64,000 nucleotides of DNA from Parvibaculaceae bacterium PLY_AMNH_Bact1 (GTDB lineage: Bacteria > Pseudomonadota > Alphaproteobacteria > Parvibaculales > Parvibaculaceae). The stretch covers positions 2,542,001-2,606,000 of the forward strand of contig CP126168.1 in assembly GCA_032881465.1 (NCBI GenBank), given 5' to 3'. The translations under genes and the position numbers were made by a program. This document shows positions 16,494 through 24,761 of this stretch, one piece after another. The notes under the pieces were generated by a model. It did not search any database. It worked only from the letters and a program-made list of their open reading frames with translations, and was not told the origin of the DNA. The first letter of the stretch is position 1; every line of letters starts with the position of its first letter.

Positions 16494-17159
16494 ATGGGGC
16501 TTATCAGCAAACTTGTCGGCAAGCGGGGCAATCCTGTCGAGACGACGATAGCAGCCGTCCCTAGTGGCGAAGCCGTCACCAGAGTAATGAAAAGTCTGGC
16601 AACAGGCGCACCTGCAAAAGTTGCCAAGGCAGGTGCAGAGATCGCCACCGCCCTCAATACCGTTGAAACCGCAATCCTAGCCATTGATGTCGTTGCCGAC
16701 CTTCTTGTGGAAGCCGAACTGCTCACGGCGACTGCCCGCGATACAGAAAGTCCTGGCCGCAGAGCACTCATCGCAAACCGTTACATCACACTGCTCCAAA
16801 CGATTTCCAGTACCGTTGCACGCGCAGAGCATAACGGTATGAACCTGCTTGATGGCGCCAGAAGCACTTACGAAATCAAACTCGACTCAGAAGAACGCGC
16901 GTCTATTGCCCTCCATGTCGCAAACCTGACATCCGACGCTGAAGGCCTCGACCTCACGTCACCCCGAGAGGAATTTGCGAGCCAGGTTGAAATTGAGCGT
17001 ACCATTGCAGAAATCGATGCAGCACGACGCACAGCCTCACGCATCGCGGACCTTTTTGCAGACAGCTCAGCCGTGCTGGCAGAACGTCTCGCACGCCTGG
17101 ACCAGGATTTTGGTCCAGATGCCGCCCAGGCGACAAAACCAACCGGTGCCGGGCACTAA
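16494..17159 (+). CDS. Flagellin-like protein (short, D1-domain-related)
   Basis: 221-aa protein. Residues ~40-130 resemble the flagellin N-terminal D1 coiled coil: ALNTVETAILAIDVVADLL, then RRALIANRYITLLQTISSTV, then HNGMNLLDGA, which matches the flagellin FNGxxLLDG turn. Residues ~170-205 (IDAARRTASRIADLFADSSA) look like the C-terminal flagellin helix. The usual N-terminal D0 helix and the variable D2/D3 insert are missing. The ATG at 16494 has AAGGA 9 bp upstream; a TTG at 16458 is an alternative. It is followed by HPt and response regulator genes on the same strand and is far from the flagellar cluster at the window end. It may be a specialised flagellin-fold protein rather than a filament subunit. 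Confidence 0.65.
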   Translation: MGLISKLVGKRGNPVETTIAAVPSGEAVTRVMKSLATGAPAKVAKAGAEIATALNTVETAILAIDVVADLLVEAELLTATARDTESPGRRALIANRYITLLQTISSTVARAEHNGMNLLDGARSTYEIKLDSEERASIALHVANLTSDAEGLDLTSPREEFASQVEIERTIAEIDAARRTASRIADLFADSSAVLAERLARLDQDFGPDAAQATKPTGAGH

Positions 17160-17282
17160 AGCGCTTGGTTTAACGCTTGGTCAACCATGTTTGCCGACAG
17201 GTTTTTAACCTTGAACGACTAATCTCCCGAAACACCCAGCGGAAGATCAGGGGATACTTTCGGATCGGGGCAAGGGTTTAGC

Positions 17283-17822
17283 ATGCAACATAAGCCAGAT
17301 GTCGCGACACGGTCGCTTCTGGGTGGACCACCTGAAATCGTTCCTGTCCCATCGATTGCCGAGACAAAGGGTCTCGTCACCGACGGGGCGCACATGCGCA
17401 TGGACCCTCGCATCCTGACACGTATCAGCGATGTCGTTTCAATCCTTGAACAAGATTACACAAAAGTCCTGCTGTCACATATTTCCGATATGGAAGGCGC
17501 CTATATAGATTGGAAATCTGGCACGCAGGATTCACGGGCGAAGATCTATGAAATCGCCCATGATATTCGCGGTATTGCCGGTACGTTTGGTCGTTCATTG
17601 TCGGGACAAATAGCGTCCAGAATTTGCGCACGCTTTGATCAGACAGCAGACGCCATTCCCTCAATTGAGGATCACATTGAAGCCCTCAACCATGTCGCCA
17701 ATCTGTCGCCAGAACCGGAAGGCACTTTTGCGCAGCTCGTCCTAAAGAGACTGGACGAACTAGCCGGTGCCCCGCCAACACCTGCAGATATCGCTGCAGC
17801 GGACGAAAAGGCTGAGGGATAA
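17283..17822 (+). CDS. HPt domain phosphotransfer protein
   Basis: 179-aa protein. Residues ~50-165 form a four-helix HPt-like domain with the phospho-accepting His in IAHDIRGIAGTFG (His93), close to the canonical AHxLKGxAxxxG with Arg replacing Lys. The first 45 residues are extended and may be disordered. It contains no kinase or receiver domain. It ends 4 bp before the response regulator gene that follows, so the two are very likely a phosphorelay pair. The upstream kinase is not in this neighbourhood. Confidence 0.78.
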   Translation: MQHKPDVATRSLLGGPPEIVPVPSIAETKGLVTDGAHMRMDPRILTRISDVVSILEQDYTKVLLSHISDMEGAYIDWKSGTQDSRAKIYEIAHDIRGIAGTFGRSLSGQIASRICARFDQTADAIPSIEDHIEALNHVANLSPEPEGTFAQLVLKRLDELAGAPPTPADIAAADEKAEG

Positions 17823-17826
17823 CACC

Positions 17827-18390
17827 ATGACCGAAACCAGCCTTGCCCCCCTTAGAATTTTGATCGTCGAAGACAGCGAGCAGATGCGAACTCTGCTCCT
17901 GGCACTGCTGGAAGCCATGAACATTACCGACATCCTCATCGCGGAGGATGGCGAAAAGGGATTGGCGCTTTACATGGAAACAGCGCCGGACATTGTCATA
18001 ACCGATGGTGCCATGGCACCCATGGACGGGTATGAATTGACGCATCAAATTCGCACAGATCCCGACAACCCCAACCCCTACGTGCCCATCATCATGTTGT
18101 CCGGCCACATGGAGAAGAAACATGTCGAAAAGGCGCGCGCAAGCGGCGTGACCGAGTATCTCGCAAAGCCTGTTTCCAGGCAGACCCTCTACGAGAGATT
18201 GGTCACAATTGTCAGCAATCCGAGCTTTTTTATCCGTACACCGACCTATCTGGGACCGGACCGACGCCGCGAGACCCATGAGCTATATCAAGGGCCAGTT
18301 GAAAAACACGACGCCCCACCTCCCAAAAATACCGCAGAAATCCTGCCCTTGGATGCCATTCGCCGGCCAAGCCTCATCCGAGCCAAGTAG
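17827..18390 (+). CDS. Single-domain response regulator
   Basis: 187-aa protein with a receiver domain at residues ~8-125: acidic pocket IVEDSE, phospho-acceptor Asp60 in IVITDGAMAPMDG, Ser in IIMLSGH and Lys in YLAKPVS. The C-terminal ~60 residues have no DNA-binding or enzymatic domain; they contain FIRTPTYLGPDRRRE, a motif I recall in alphaproteobacterial receiver proteins coupled with HPt or motility genes. The ATG at 17827 has GAGGG upstream and sits 4 bp after the HPt stop. Probable output is by protein-protein interaction. Confidence 0.88.
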   Translation: MTETSLAPLRILIVEDSEQMRTLLLALLEAMNITDILIAEDGEKGLALYMETAPDIVITDGAMAPMDGYELTHQIRTDPDNPNPYVPIIMLSGHMEKKHVEKARASGVTEYLAKPVSRQTLYERLVTIVSNPSFFIRTPTYLGPDRRRETHELYQGPVEKHDAPPPKNTAEILPLDAIRRPSLIRAK

Positions 18391-18497
18391 ATCACTACGG
18401 TAGAAGGTGACTGACCCGTCATTTTTTTGCTTTCCGCCGTATTTTGCAGTTAGGCTAGCCACCAAGAAAGCCCTGTAGAACGCCTTGGAGGAGAGCC

Positions 18498-19631
18498 ATG
18501 TCTACCGAACAGACCAACATCACAGTTGATAGTGCTTACGAAGCCGTCGCGCCGGACGATTTTCCGGCGATGATGGAGGTAGAGCGATACGGCAATCGCT
18601 CAACAGCCTTCGACAAAATCATCTCAGCGACGCACGACCACTTCTGGGACCCACAAGACCCGAAGTTTGTAGACTTCAGCCAACCATTCGATATGGAAAA
18701 TGAATACCTGGTTGATCCGATCGGCCTTGCTGAATTGCAGACTGCCATCAATGACAAGATCAACGAAAAACAGCGCATCAAATTGGTGAACCTGGATGTG
18801 CAATGGTCGCTCTCATCCATTCTGCATGGCGAGCAAGGTGCATTGGCCTTGTCAGCGAGCCTCTGTCATATTTTGAAAGACCCCGGTGCGCAGGAATATG
18901 CGGCGAACCAGACACGCGAAGAAGCCCGCCACGTCGCAGGCTTCTCCAACTACATCAAAGCCAGATGGGGCAAGCCTGTCGCTGTCGGCCCGGCGCTCGG
19001 TGACCTTCTAACAGAACTCGTTTTGTCCCCGCTTGTCTGGAAAAAGATCGTTGGCATGCAGATGTTGGTGGAAGGGCTCGCCATGGGCGCCTTCGCAACC
19101 TTCTACAAGCAGTCCAACGACCCTGTCATGACCAAGTTAATGCAACTCACCATGACAGACGAGGCGTTCCATCATAAGTTCGGAAAAATCTGGGCAGATC
19201 GAACCATCCCCAAGCTCTCCGAACACGAGCGCAATCAGATTGAGGATTGGGCCTGGGAAGTCTTCCAGGTGCTTCTCTACAATCTGGGCAGCCCTGAACA
19301 GAAGAAGCACATTTATGCAGCCGTGGGACTTGATTGGGAATGGGTCCAAAGTGCCTTCATGGAAGCCATGACAGACGCAGCCGTCCGTGAGGACATGATG
19401 GAAGCCACCAATATCTTCCGGGTTCTTATCAAAACGCTTTTGAAAGCCGGTGTGATTACGGACCGCACCTCGGCAAACTATGCCGCCTTCATCGACATGA
19501 AAGAGCTCCACCAAGAGGGGGACCGAATGGTGGGTGACGACATTGCGGAGGAAGGCATCAAATATCTCCGTGAACTGAACGGAAATACCAACAAATACAT
19601 GTCGCTCGAAAATATGACGGCTGCTGAATGA
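18498..19631 (+). CDS. Ferritin-like diiron protein
   Basis: 377-aa protein with two ExxH half-sites typical of four-helix-bundle diiron carboxylate enzymes: Glu112 (HGEQGAL), Glu142-x-x-His145 (REEARHVAG), Glu192 (VEGLAMG) and Glu222-x-x-His225 (DEAFHHKFG). Spacing fits ribonucleotide reductase R2-like and AurF-type oxygenases. The N-terminal ~85 residues are polar. No partner reductase is adjacent. Annotated relatives are only called ferritin-like domain proteins, so the oxidised substrate is unknown. GGAGGAGAG gives a strong ribosome-binding site, and a strong terminator follows, making this a monocistronic unit. Confidence 0.8.
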   Translation: MSTEQTNITVDSAYEAVAPDDFPAMMEVERYGNRSTAFDKIISATHDHFWDPQDPKFVDFSQPFDMENEYLVDPIGLAELQTAINDKINEKQRIKLVNLDVQWSLSSILHGEQGALALSASLCHILKDPGAQEYAANQTREEARHVAGFSNYIKARWGKPVAVGPALGDLLTELVLSPLVWKKIVGMQMLVEGLAMGAFATFYKQSNDPVMTKLMQLTMTDEAFHHKFGKIWADRTIPKLSEHERNQIEDWAWEVFQVLLYNLGSPEQKKHIYAAVGLDWEWVQSAFMEAMTDAAVREDMMEATNIFRVLIKTLLKAGVITDRTSANYAAFIDMKELHQEGDRMVGDDIAEEGIKYLRELNGNTNKYMSLENMTAAE

Positions 19632-19661
19632 CTAAGCCTGAATAGGCGATCACAATTTCGT

Positions 19662-19695
19662 AAAAGGGGCGGTACCTAGGGTATCGCCCCTTTTT
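19662..19695 (+). terminator. Rho-independent terminator after diiron gene
   Basis: AAAAGGGGCGGTACC, loop of three bases, GGTATCGCCCCTTTT: 15-bp stem with one G-U pair, ending in a T run. It lies 30 bp after the stop codon. Confidence 0.92.
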
Positions 19696-19752
19696 ATTTA
19701 CCATTCCCATGCTAGACTCTTCCCCAACGTCACCATGGGGCTAGGTCATTCC

Positions 19753-20661
19753 ATGAGTGTGGAACGAGCTTTTCTTGAACGGGCTTTTCAATGGCGCAAA
19801 TGCCTTGCCATTGGTCTATCAGCTGCGGCTGCGGCGCTGCTTCTTCAGGCCATACCATCTTTCGCTAACGTCTTTGAAATTGACGACCGGCGCCTGATCA
19901 CGCCAGACGATCAGATGGGGTTTGTCGGAGTCGTCGCCTGCGCCGACACGTTGCGCATCCCAACGGCCAGTCTCATTACCACATCAAGCGCCGACCCCAA
20001 CCGCCGCCACGAAGTGATCACCACCGTCGCTCACGCCTTCTTCACCAAAGAGGGCGAGCGTTGGCAGGACTGCTCCTTTTTGCCGGAAGGCGATGCATCA
20101 CGAGCGCTCCCTATAACCTACGTGGCGACCGGCACCTCAACGCCCGGACGTGGGTGGAATGACGATTGGGCGGTTGCGGTTGTGGAAGGTCGGGTGTCGA
20201 CATTGGTGCCCATCCCCACCCCTCTATCTGTCACCCTTGCAGAAATTGAGGAGCATCTCATAGCAGGCGCAAACATCCAGCTCGCAGGTCACAATGGCGA
20301 ACGCTTACCAATGCTGATGTCGGAGAATTGCCGCCCCAGACACAAGCGCAGCGGCAGCCACAATTTTGGCGATGCCAGAGTTTTCAATCACGATTGCGAT
20401 ATGATGTCTGGATGGTCGGGAGGACCTCTCCTTCTCAAAACACCTGACGCCATCCATACAATCGCTGTGAATTCAACGCGGTTTAACCCGGTGGTTCATC
20501 AGACCGGGTTTCCATTTGACGATAGGTTCAATCCGAACACCGCTATTCGGGTTGCGAATGAATTCCACACCACCATTAGAAAATTAGTCACTGAGGGAGC
20601 CCCTATCCAATTAGCGGACAGTACCTCAATTTGTAGCGCGGGCGAGCGAGCCGACTGCTGA
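19753..20661 (+). CDS. Secreted trypsin-like serine protease
   Basis: 302-aa protein with an N-terminal signal or anchor segment (CLAIGLSAAAAALLLQAIPSFA, read in two parts, cleavage near SFA-N). The catalytic triad is readable: His in TTVAHAFF, Asp in NDDWAVAVV and Ser in MSGWSGGPLLL, where GWSGGP replaces the usual GDSGGP. Several Cys may form disulfides (ACAD, DCSF, ENCR, HDCD). Likely periplasmic or exported S1/V8-type protease. ATG at 19735 is an alternative start. It ends 5 bp from the convergent TetR gene. Confidence 0.75.
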   Translation: MSVERAFLERAFQWRKCLAIGLSAAAAALLLQAIPSFANVFEIDDRRLITPDDQMGFVGVVACADTLRIPTASLITTSSADPNRRHEVITTVAHAFFTKEGERWQDCSFLPEGDASRALPITYVATGTSTPGRGWNDDWAVAVVEGRVSTLVPIPTPLSVTLAEIEEHLIAGANIQLAGHNGERLPMLMSENCRPRHKRSGSHNFGDARVFNHDCDMMSGWSGGPLLLKTPDAIHTIAVNSTRFNPVVHQTGFPFDDRFNPNTAIRVANEFHTTIRKLVTEGAPIQLADSTSICSAGERADC

Positions 20662-20666
20662 ACGCC

Positions 20667-21260
20667 TTACTTTGCGGTCGCAATCGGCGCGAGCAGCGCT
20701 TCCAGGCTTTTTGCATACATCTTTCGTGCAGCATCGGGATTTTCTGCATTCGCAATCGCTAACCCTGCCTGCATCAGCGATCCACCAATGAGATCGGCCA
20801 GTGGCTCCAAGGGCTGTTTCGGCAAAATACCTTCATCCACGAGGTGCTCAAGAGAATGGGTCACCAGCGCTTTGTTCAGAGGCTCCTGAAGCTCACGCCA
20901 CTCTTCCCATCCCAGCACCGCGGGCCCATCCAACAGGATCACTTGCTTAATATCTTCACGGCTGTAGAGATCAAGAAGAATGCGGGTACCCACAACCAGG
21001 TCTTCTCGATCATGCGTGATCTCTTCCATGGTTTTCTCAAACAATTCCATGGCCACGTCATTCAACATATCGAGGAAGAGCGCTCGGAAGAGATCCTTCT
21101 TGTCTGAAAATTGGTGGTAGAGCGCGCCGCGTGTCACCCCTGCACGCGCGACGATCTCTTCCGTACCTGTCGCTGCATATCCCCGGGACACAAACAGCGC
21201 GCGGGCGGCTTTCAACAGTTTTGTGTGATTGCGCGAAGGCTTCTTTGCGGGGGCGTTCAT
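20667..21260 (-). CDS. TetR/AcrR family transcriptional regulator
   Basis: 197-aa repressor. The N-terminal HTH (residues ~12-58) shows LLKAARALFVSRGYAATG then TEEIVARAGVTRGALYHQF, the canonical TetR helix-turn-helix; the C-terminal ligand domain is helical and variable. The start at 21260 is chosen over an upstream ATG at 21290 because it places the HTH at the usual distance. A perfect 33-bp palindrome lies in the 89-bp gap to the divergent membrane protein gene, so it probably represses both genes. The inducing ligand is unknown. Confidence 0.92.
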   Translation of the reverse strand: MNAPAKKPSRNHTKLLKAARALFVSRGYAATGTEEIVARAGVTRGALYHQFSDKKDLFRALFLDMLNDVAMELFEKTMEEITHDREDLVVGTRILLDLYSREDIKQVILLDGPAVLGWEEWRELQEPLNKALVTHSLEHLVDEGILPKQPLEPLADLIGGSLMQAGLAIANAENPDAARKMYAKSLEALLAPIATAK

Positions 21261-21303
21261 AAAAAAATACAGCTTGTATGAAAATCTCAAAAGAACTATA
21301 CAC

Positions 21304-21336
21304 GATCAAATTCATACAGATTGTATGAATTTGATC
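21304..21336. promoter_or_regulatory. Perfect 33-bp palindromic operator, TetR-type
   Basis: GATCAAATTCATACA-GAT-TGTATGAATTTGATC: two perfect 15-bp arms around a 3-bp centre, within the divergent gap between the tetR gene and the membrane protein gene at 21350. A further half site (CTTGTATGA) occurs at about 21273-21281. Size and position fit a TetR dimer operator. Confidence 0.85.
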
Positions 21337-21349
21337 TGGGAGATGAAGA

Positions 21350-21973
21350 ATGCCCGCCAAGAGAAAAATCCCTTCATGGCTCTTTGCCCTGACCTTGATC
21401 GCCTCCCTGGCAACAGTCATTGGGCCTTTAGTGATCTTCGGCGTGAGCGAACGCGGCCTACAACTGGCCGCGCGCTATACAGTCCGCGTGAGCTTCCCTC
21501 TCTTCCTGCTGGCTTACCTCGCTGGGCCACTCGCAACTCTCTGGCGATCAAACCTTACACGCTGGCTACAACGCAACAGACGGTACCTGGGCCTGAACTT
21601 CGCCGTCGCCCACACAATTCACCTTGGTGCTCTGACCAGCTATTTCGTCTTTTTGGGCGTTTCGCCTGACGCAGCGACATTGATCGGCGGCGGCCTCGCC
21701 TATGCCCTTATGTTTGCCATGGCCGCAACGTCGAACGACTGGAGCGCCAAAAAACTCGGCATCAACTGGCGGAGGTTGCACTCAGTTGGCATACACTATC
21801 TTTGGTTGATCTTCCTGATCACCTATATGGGGCGCCTATCAGATACTGAGGGCGGTGACACTGCTGAAGATCTATTTGCAGTGGGTGTCGTCGGGTCCGC
21901 CTTGGTCTTCGGAGCCCTTCTAATTCGTCTGGTCGCAACCTGGAAAAGACGGTGGCGGACCACACCAGCCTGA
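21350..21973 (+). CDS. Ferric reductase-like transmembrane protein
   Basis: 207-aa integral membrane protein with about six helices. Conserved His residues occur in VAHTIHLGA and RRLHSVGIHYLW, the pattern of the ferric reductase-like transmembrane family (MsrQ/YedZ and NOX-type heme b proteins). The RLHSVGIHYLWL segment matches the MsrQ helix that binds heme. No MsrP-type molybdoenzyme gene is nearby. It is divergent from and probably controlled by the TetR regulator through the 33-bp palindrome. Likely role: heme-b electron transfer across the inner membrane; partner unknown. Confidence 0.78.
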   Translation: MPAKRKIPSWLFALTLIASLATVIGPLVIFGVSERGLQLAARYTVRVSFPLFLLAYLAGPLATLWRSNLTRWLQRNRRYLGLNFAVAHTIHLGALTSYFVFLGVSPDAATLIGGGLAYALMFAMAATSNDWSAKKLGINWRRLHSVGIHYLWLIFLITYMGRLSDTEGGDTAEDLFAVGVVGSALVFGALLIRLVATWKRRWRTTPA

Positions 21974-22011
21974 TCTGACGGTTTCGCGTGACCTTGCCGT
22001 GTGGCGCGGTA

Positions 22012-22033
22012 TATTCGCCCTAAAGGGCGAATA
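22012..22033. promoter_or_regulatory. Perfect 9-bp inverted repeat upstream of acyl-CoA synthetase
   Basis: TATTCGCCC-TAAA-GGGCGAATA lies 35 bp before the acyl-CoA synthetase ATG. It can be an operator (for example for a TetR-type fatty acid regulator) or a 5'-UTR hairpin. There is no T run after it, so it is not a terminator. Confidence 0.45.
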
Positions 22034-22067
22034 AAGCCCGCACACATAAAAATACGGGGAGGACCAT

Positions 22068-23684
22068 ATGGCCTGGAACTACGGCGATATACTCGACACG
22101 ATTGCGCCTATGCTGCCGGCAGATGCACCGGCAATGATTCACGGGGATCGCATGATCACCTGGGGCGAAACCACCAAACGCACCAACAATATCGCTCGAG
22201 GCCTAATTGAGCGTGGCGCAAAACCTGGCGATAAGCTTGCCTTCTATATGCGCAACCGGCCTGAGTATATGGAGACCCTAGCCACCAGCTTTAAAGCGCG
22301 CATGACCCATGTGAACGTCAACTATCGCTACACAGCAGACGAAGTCTTCTACATCTTTGACAATTCCGACGCACAAACCGTCGTCTACGGTTCTGAATTT
22401 CGTCACATCATTGAAGAGCTGAAGGACCGCCTGACAAAAGTCGCAACCTTTATCGAGGTGACAGAAGACGGCACCACAGCTTCTTTCGCAGAAGACTTTG
22501 AAACACTCACTACCAAAGGCGATGGATCACAGCTCGACATTAAGCGCTCCCCTGACGACCAGCTCTTTATCTATACCGGCGGCACGACCGGCATGCCCAA
22601 AGGCGTCATGTGGCGCCATGATGATATGCGCGAAGCTCAGTTAAATGCACTTCGTCGTCTTGGCCCGGTTCCAGAGTCACTTGAAGAGTTGCAGGCGGCG
22701 ATCAAAGAAGTCGGACCCGCAGGCAAAATGATCCCCGCCTGCCCGCTCATGCACGGCACCGGATTGCTCACCGCCCTCGGCAATCAGATGAACGGCGGCT
22801 GCGTAGTGACGCTCAGCCACCCGTCCTTCAACCCGGAAGAAATGCTAGACGCCATCGACAAACATAAAGTGGCAAGCGCTGCCATCGTTGGCGATGCTTT
22901 CGCAAAACCGCTGCTCAAAACGCTCGATGAAAATCCTGGAAAATATGATCTCTCCAGTATGGAAACACTCATCTCCTCCGGGGTGATGTGGTCTATGGAA
23001 GTGAAGCAGGGTCTGTTGAAACACATGCCGACAGCCATCATGACCGACAGCTTTGGCTCGTCCGAAGGTTTGGGCTTTGGCTCATCGCTCACCACAGCCG
23101 ACGGTGTCATCAGCACAGCCAAGTTTCAAATTGGCGATCGCTGCAAAGTCTTCGATGAGCAGGATGTTCTTGTGGAGCCAGGGTCAGGCAAGCCGGGCTT
23201 CATCGCCCTGACCGGTCCCATTCCGGTCGGCTACTACAAAGACGAAGAGAAAACCGCCAAGACCTTCAAGACCATTGATGGCGTTCGTTACTCGATCCCC
23301 GGCGACTGGTGCACTGTGGAAGAAGACGGCACCCTCACCCTGTTGGGCCGCGGCTCCGTCTGCATCAACACCGCGGGTGAAAAGGTCTATCCGGAAGAAA
23401 TCGAAGAAGTGCTGAAGACCCACCCTGCCATTGACGACGCGCTCGTTGTTGGTGTGCCCGATGAGAAGTGGGGCCAATCTGTCACCGGCATAGTGAAGTT
23501 GAGCGGCGAAGGGGACTTCAACGAAGAAGATCTTCGTCAACATGTGCGCAGTTCGCTCGCTGGATACAAGACGCCAAAACGCATTCTGGTTGGCGACGCA
23601 ATCCCCTTCCGCGCCTCAAATGGCAAGGCGGACTACAAGGGCGTCACCAGTTTCGCATTGAACGAGTTGGGCATTCCTGCCTAG
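22068..23684 (+). CDS. Acyl-CoA synthetase (AMP-binding)
   Basis: 538-aa ANL-superfamily enzyme that activates a carboxylic acid with ATP and CoA. Motifs: P-loop YTGGTTGMPKGVMW, A5-like FGSSEGLGFGSS, A7-A8 region YSIPGDWC with GRGSVCINTAGEKVYPEEIE, and the C-terminal catalytic Lys region near SNGKADYKG. Length fits FadD-like acyl-CoA synthetases; the FadD17/19-type ones act on long-chain or steroid side-chain acids. GGGGAGG gives a strong ribosome-binding site. It is upstream of the acyl-CoA dehydrogenase pair, suggesting a shared beta-oxidation route, though not one operon. Confidence 0.92.
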   Translation: MAWNYGDILDTIAPMLPADAPAMIHGDRMITWGETTKRTNNIARGLIERGAKPGDKLAFYMRNRPEYMETLATSFKARMTHVNVNYRYTADEVFYIFDNSDAQTVVYGSEFRHIIEELKDRLTKVATFIEVTEDGTTASFAEDFETLTTKGDGSQLDIKRSPDDQLFIYTGGTTGMPKGVMWRHDDMREAQLNALRRLGPVPESLEELQAAIKEVGPAGKMIPACPLMHGTGLLTALGNQMNGGCVVTLSHPSFNPEEMLDAIDKHKVASAAIVGDAFAKPLLKTLDENPGKYDLSSMETLISSGVMWSMEVKQGLLKHMPTAIMTDSFGSSEGLGFGSSLTTADGVISTAKFQIGDRCKVFDEQDVLVEPGSGKPGFIALTGPIPVGYYKDEEKTAKTFKTIDGVRYSIPGDWCTVEEDGTLTLLGRGSVCINTAGEKVYPEEIEEVLKTHPAIDDALVVGVPDEKWGQSVTGIVKLSGEGDFNEEDLRQHVRSSLAGYKTPKRILVGDAIPFRASNGKADYKGVTSFALNELGIPA

Positions 23685-23707
23685 CTCTCCTACCCGTAGA
23701 CAAAAGC

Positions 23708-23743
23708 AAAGGCGGCCCCATAGACACTTGGGGTCGCTTTTTT
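23708..23743. terminator. Bidirectional terminator between acyl-CoA synthetase and LysR
   Basis: AAAGGCGGCCCCA - 8-base loop - TGGGGTCGCTTTT, 13-bp stem with two G-U pairs, T run on the plus side and an A-rich flank that gives T's on the minus side. It lies between two convergent genes; the LysR stop codon falls at its edge (23742). Confidence 0.85.
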
Positions 23744-24644
23744 AGTGCTCAAGCCAGGACGACACCCGCAATTCATCCACAAAATGATCGACCACCGCGC
23801 GCACGCGGGCAGAAGTTTGCCTGACTTCCTTGTGCACAACATGCACAGGAAGCGGTGCTCCTTCCGCTTCAGACAAAACAATCTGCAATGTGCCCTCAGC
23901 CACTTCGGCAGCCACCTGATAGGACAGAACGCGGGTCACACCGCGCCCTGCCACCGCAGCGGCAATTGCCGCATCGGCGGTATTCACCAGCAACTGTGTT
24001 TCCGGCCGGTGCGTAACCGTTCTCCCGTCTGACACCAATCCCCATTGGCTGCCAGATCGGCTTTGCGAAAAGTCGATCAGCTGATGTCGCTCAAGATCCG
24101 CAACGCGCTCAGGTGTCCCATGCTCTTCCAGATAAGATGGTGCTGCACAGAGAACCCGTCGCACGGACCCAACCCGGGACGCAACCAGCGATGAGTCCGG
24201 CAGATCAGCGATCCGGACCGCAACATCAATGCCTTCATCCATCATATGGACCACCCGATCGACAAAGAGTGTGGAGATAGACAGGCCCGGATATCGGTCC
24301 ATCAGGCTAAAGAGAATAGGCGTCAGCGCTAGGCGTCCAAACAGGGCGGACCCGGTGACAGACACCCACCCTTCCGGCTGACCGTGCCGACCAGCCACAT
24401 GGGCGTCTGCGTCCTCAAGATCAGCCAGAATACGGCGACAGTCTTCCAGATATCGGGCCCCCGCATCCGTCAGGCTGACAGACCGCGTGGTCCGGTGAAA
24501 CAGCCTGGCTCCGAGAGTTTCTTCCAGCTCTGAGACGAGACGCGTCACGGAAGGTGCAGACAGCCTGAGAGAGCGGGCAGCAGCCGCAAAGCCCCCTTCG
24601 TCAGCAACCGCCACAAAAGCCTGCATCGCGCGCAGCTGGTCCAT
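23742..24644 (-). CDS. LysR family transcriptional regulator
   Basis: 300-aa regulator. N-terminal winged HTH (LRAMQAFVAVADEGGFAAAA, then LRLSAPSVTRLVSELEETLG) and a C-terminal substrate-binding domain (residues ~90-290). MDQLRAMQAF is the usual LysR start. It is divergent from the VOC/split-barrel genes across 117 bp and is likely to control them; a LysR T-N11-A site cannot be assigned with confidence. Confidence 0.93.
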   Translation of the reverse strand: MDQLRAMQAFVAVADEGGFAAAARSLRLSAPSVTRLVSELEETLGARLFHRTTRSVSLTDAGARYLEDCRRILADLEDADAHVAGRHGQPEGWVSVTGSALFGRLALTPILFSLMDRYPGLSISTLFVDRVVHMMDEGIDVAVRIADLPDSSLVASRVGSVRRVLCAAPSYLEEHGTPERVADLERHQLIDFSQSRSGSQWGLVSDGRTVTHRPETQLLVNTADAAIAAAVAGRGVTRVLSYQVAAEVAEGTLQIVLSEAEGAPLPVHVVHKEVRQTSARVRAVVDHFVDELRVSSWLEH

Positions 24645-24761
24645 TTATTATTCCATTTTTCAAAACAATGTAGTTCGAAACTAGCATATTCACTCATTTT
24701 GAGAAAAGGCCCAGATTTCCGTCAACGACCCCACACCCTGACCTGCTCAATGGAGGAAATC

